Part shown: positions 5,560-6,825 of the stretch, in pieces | Layout: each line of letters begins with the position of its first letter | Position numbering within the stretch: position 1 is the first letter of the stretch | Assembly: GCA_023390695.1 (NCBI GenBank) | Contig: JAEWCJ010000361.1 | Span: 1 to 6,825, forward strand | DNA: 6,825 nt | From: Pseudomonadota bacterium | GTDB taxonomy: Bacteria; Pseudomonadota; Alphaproteobacteria; Rhizobiales; Xanthobacteraceae | Direction: 5' to 3' | The notes under the pieces: generated by a model | Seen by the model: only the letters and a program-made list of their open reading frames with translations | Database searches by the model: none | Told to the model about the DNA's origin: nothing | Position numbers and translations under genes: made by a program

Positions 5560-6825
5560 ATGCAGACCAACGACCAGGACCAGCGGTTTACGCAGCGCCG
5601 TCGCCGCCTGAAGACCTCCTTCACCCTGAAGCGCAAGCATTTGCATTTTGGTTTCGAGAGCAAAGATCGGGCCGCGCTTCAAAGGAAGATTGCCTGGGAT
5701 TCGATCGCGCCGCGCATGTCCTATTCGCGGACGACCGAGCCGGATGACGACTTGCGGTGGCTGGGCTTTGTGCTGACGGCGTTGGCGCTCGCGGCCAGCT
5801 TGCGCGGCGGACCGCAGCCGCTCACCTTCCTGCTTCATCTCGGTGTGACCCTGGTCCTGCTCGGCGGATTGTCGCTGACGCGCCGCTGGCGGTCCGTCGG
5901 CTACACCACACTGCCCGCAGCCGGAACCGATATCCTGGTGCTGCATGACCGTCAGCATGATGCCATTGTGTCCGCCATCGAGGCGCGCCGGACAGCCGCC
6001 CTGCAGCCATTCGCCGAACCCGTCGCCGGCCTCACCATCCGCACCTATCTGCGGCGTCTGCGCTGGCTGGTGGAAAACGGCATCCTGACGCGCGACGAAT
6101 TCCTGCAACGGCAGAAGCTGCTGTTGCCCGGTTCCGCTCAGCCATTGCTGCCGGCGGAAGCGGTCTCTGAAAAGCCGTTGCGTGTCTCCCAGAGCCGTTG
6201 CGGCAACAGGGTCGCGGTCGAGCTGAAGGCCGACCATCTCGTATATCGGCGCCGGACCTTGTTCGGCGGCACCGAAGATTTCCGCGTGCCCTATCGCGAT
6301 CTGCCGGAACCCTCGGTCCACGAGGAAACCAACCATCAATACGATGTGCTGGGCGGCCTTTTCGCCTGGATCGCCATCGGCGTCATCGCCTGGATGAGCG
6401 CCATCACCCAGAGCCAGCCGGCCAGCCACTATGTTGGCGGCAGCGGATTGCGGCATGCGATCGCCGATTTCGGCCCCGCCTTTCTGATCCTGATCGCCGC
6501 CGCCTGCGCGCTCCCGCCGCTGACACGCCTGCGCTGCGCACGGCCCTATCCCGGCATCCTGCTGCTGCGCGACCGCCACTATGCCGCCATTCTTGCCGCC
6601 ATCGAGGAGCGGCGCATCGCCGCCCTGCGCCAGCTCGCCCGGCCCGATCCGCTGCTGACGCTGGACGAACAGATGCAGACGCTGGACGAATTGCGCGAAG
6701 CCGACATCATTTCCGGCGACGAATATCAGCAGGCGGCCCAGCGCGCGGCGGCGATCTGCGACGATCCCGCGCTCGACGCACCGGTCACGGCGGCGCGGCA
6801 GGCGTCACGGGAATACATGCTGCAC
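5560..6825 (+). CDS. Duplicated membrane protein with SHOCT-like motifs, 3'-truncated
   Basis: The frame is open for 422 codons to the last base. An in-frame TAG at 5530 limits the start, and the ATG at 5560 is the natural choice, though its ribosome binding site is weak. I do not recognise a named family. The protein has two copies of one module. Copy 1: basic, beta-rich N-terminus (1-60), membrane hairpin (65-81 and 88-106), ILVLHDRQHDAIVSAIEARR (125-144), then a SHOCT-like pair LRWLVENGILTRDEFLQRQ (167-185). Copy 2: beta-rich DHLVYRRRTLFGG segment with RVPYRDL (225-248), hairpin (262-283, 302-320), ILLLRDRHYAAILAAIEERR (333-352), and LDELREADIISGDEYQQ (375-391). Arg-rich flanks put the soluble parts in the cytoplasm. 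The strands before each hairpin and the strand-helix after it resemble a split bacterial PH-like fold, which is inference. GC-ending codons support this strand. The C-terminus lies beyond the window. Confidence 0.85.
   Translation, partial: MQTNDQDQRFTQRRRRLKTSFTLKRKHLHFGFESKDRAALQRKIAWDSIAPRMSYSRTTEPDDDLRWLGFVLTALALAASLRGGPQPLTFLLHLGVTLVLLGGLSLTRRWRSVGYTTLPAAGTDILVLHDRQHDAIVSAIEARRTAALQPFAEPVAGLTIRTYLRRLRWLVENGILTRDEFLQRQKLLLPGSAQPLLPAEAVSEKPLRVSQSRCGNRVAVELKADHLVYRRRTLFGGTEDFRVPYRDLPEPSVHEETNHQYDVLGGLFAWIAIGVIAWMSAITQSQPASHYVGGSGLRHAIADFGPAFLILIAAACALPPLTRLRCARPYPGILLLRDRHYAAILAAIEERRIAALRQLARPDPLLTLDEQMQTLDELREADIISGDEYQQAAQRAAAICDDPALDAPVTAARQASREYMLH

Noticed and set aside
5488..6579. 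363-codon minus-strand open frame
   Set aside because: It is antisense to the plus-strand membrane protein, which has an internal repeat and membrane helices. The minus translation has low-complexity Gln/Gly/Arg composition.

Overview
The window is GC-rich with strongly GC-biased third codon positions. Its gene content (an MsbA-type ABC exporter, a ketopantoate-reductase-like enzyme, a DUF2267 protein behind an FNR/FixK-type site, and a PAS-PAS-GGDEF protein) suggests an alphaproteobacterium of the order Hyphomicrobiales, probably near Bradyrhizobium, Afipia or Pseudolabrys. This placement rests on style and recognition of families, not on a search. There are no rRNA, tRNA, CRISPR, transposase, integrase or phage features, so the segment reads as ordinary chromosome.

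Layout from left to right. (1) 1-1268, plus strand: the 3' two thirds of an ABC exporter half-transporter (last membrane helices plus a complete nucleotide-binding domain), cut by the left edge. (2) 1328-1579, plus: a small, basic, conserved-looking hypothetical protein of 83 residues. (3) 1759-2826, plus: a 355-residue protein with the architecture of ketopantoate reductase and a non-standard dinucleotide loop, closed by a perfect 15-bp stem terminator at 2845-2886. (4) 2887-3252: noncoding, with a 15-bp direct repeat, an FNR/FixK-type box and a perfect 8-bp dyad, all ahead of (5) 3253-3699, plus: a DUF2267 protein. (6) 3710-5209, minus: a soluble diguanylate cyclase with two colinear PAS-like modules, tail to tail with DUF2267 across a 10-nt gap. 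(7) 5210-5559: a divergent intergenic region, AT-richer than its surroundings, with in-phase direct repeats and a short palindrome. (8) 5560 to the right edge, plus: a membrane protein open for all 422 codons seen, built from two copies of one module (beta-rich segment, membrane hairpin, conserved strand-helix motif, SHOCT-like helix pair).

The genes do not form one obvious pathway. The best regulatory reading is that DUF2267 is under oxygen-responsive (FNR/FixK family) control. The cyclase and the duplicated membrane protein share a divergent control region and could be co-regulated, but that is inference. The most novel item is the duplicated membrane protein at the right edge. It has no stop codon inside the window, and a long open frame of poor composition lies on the opposite strand, so it is easily missed.
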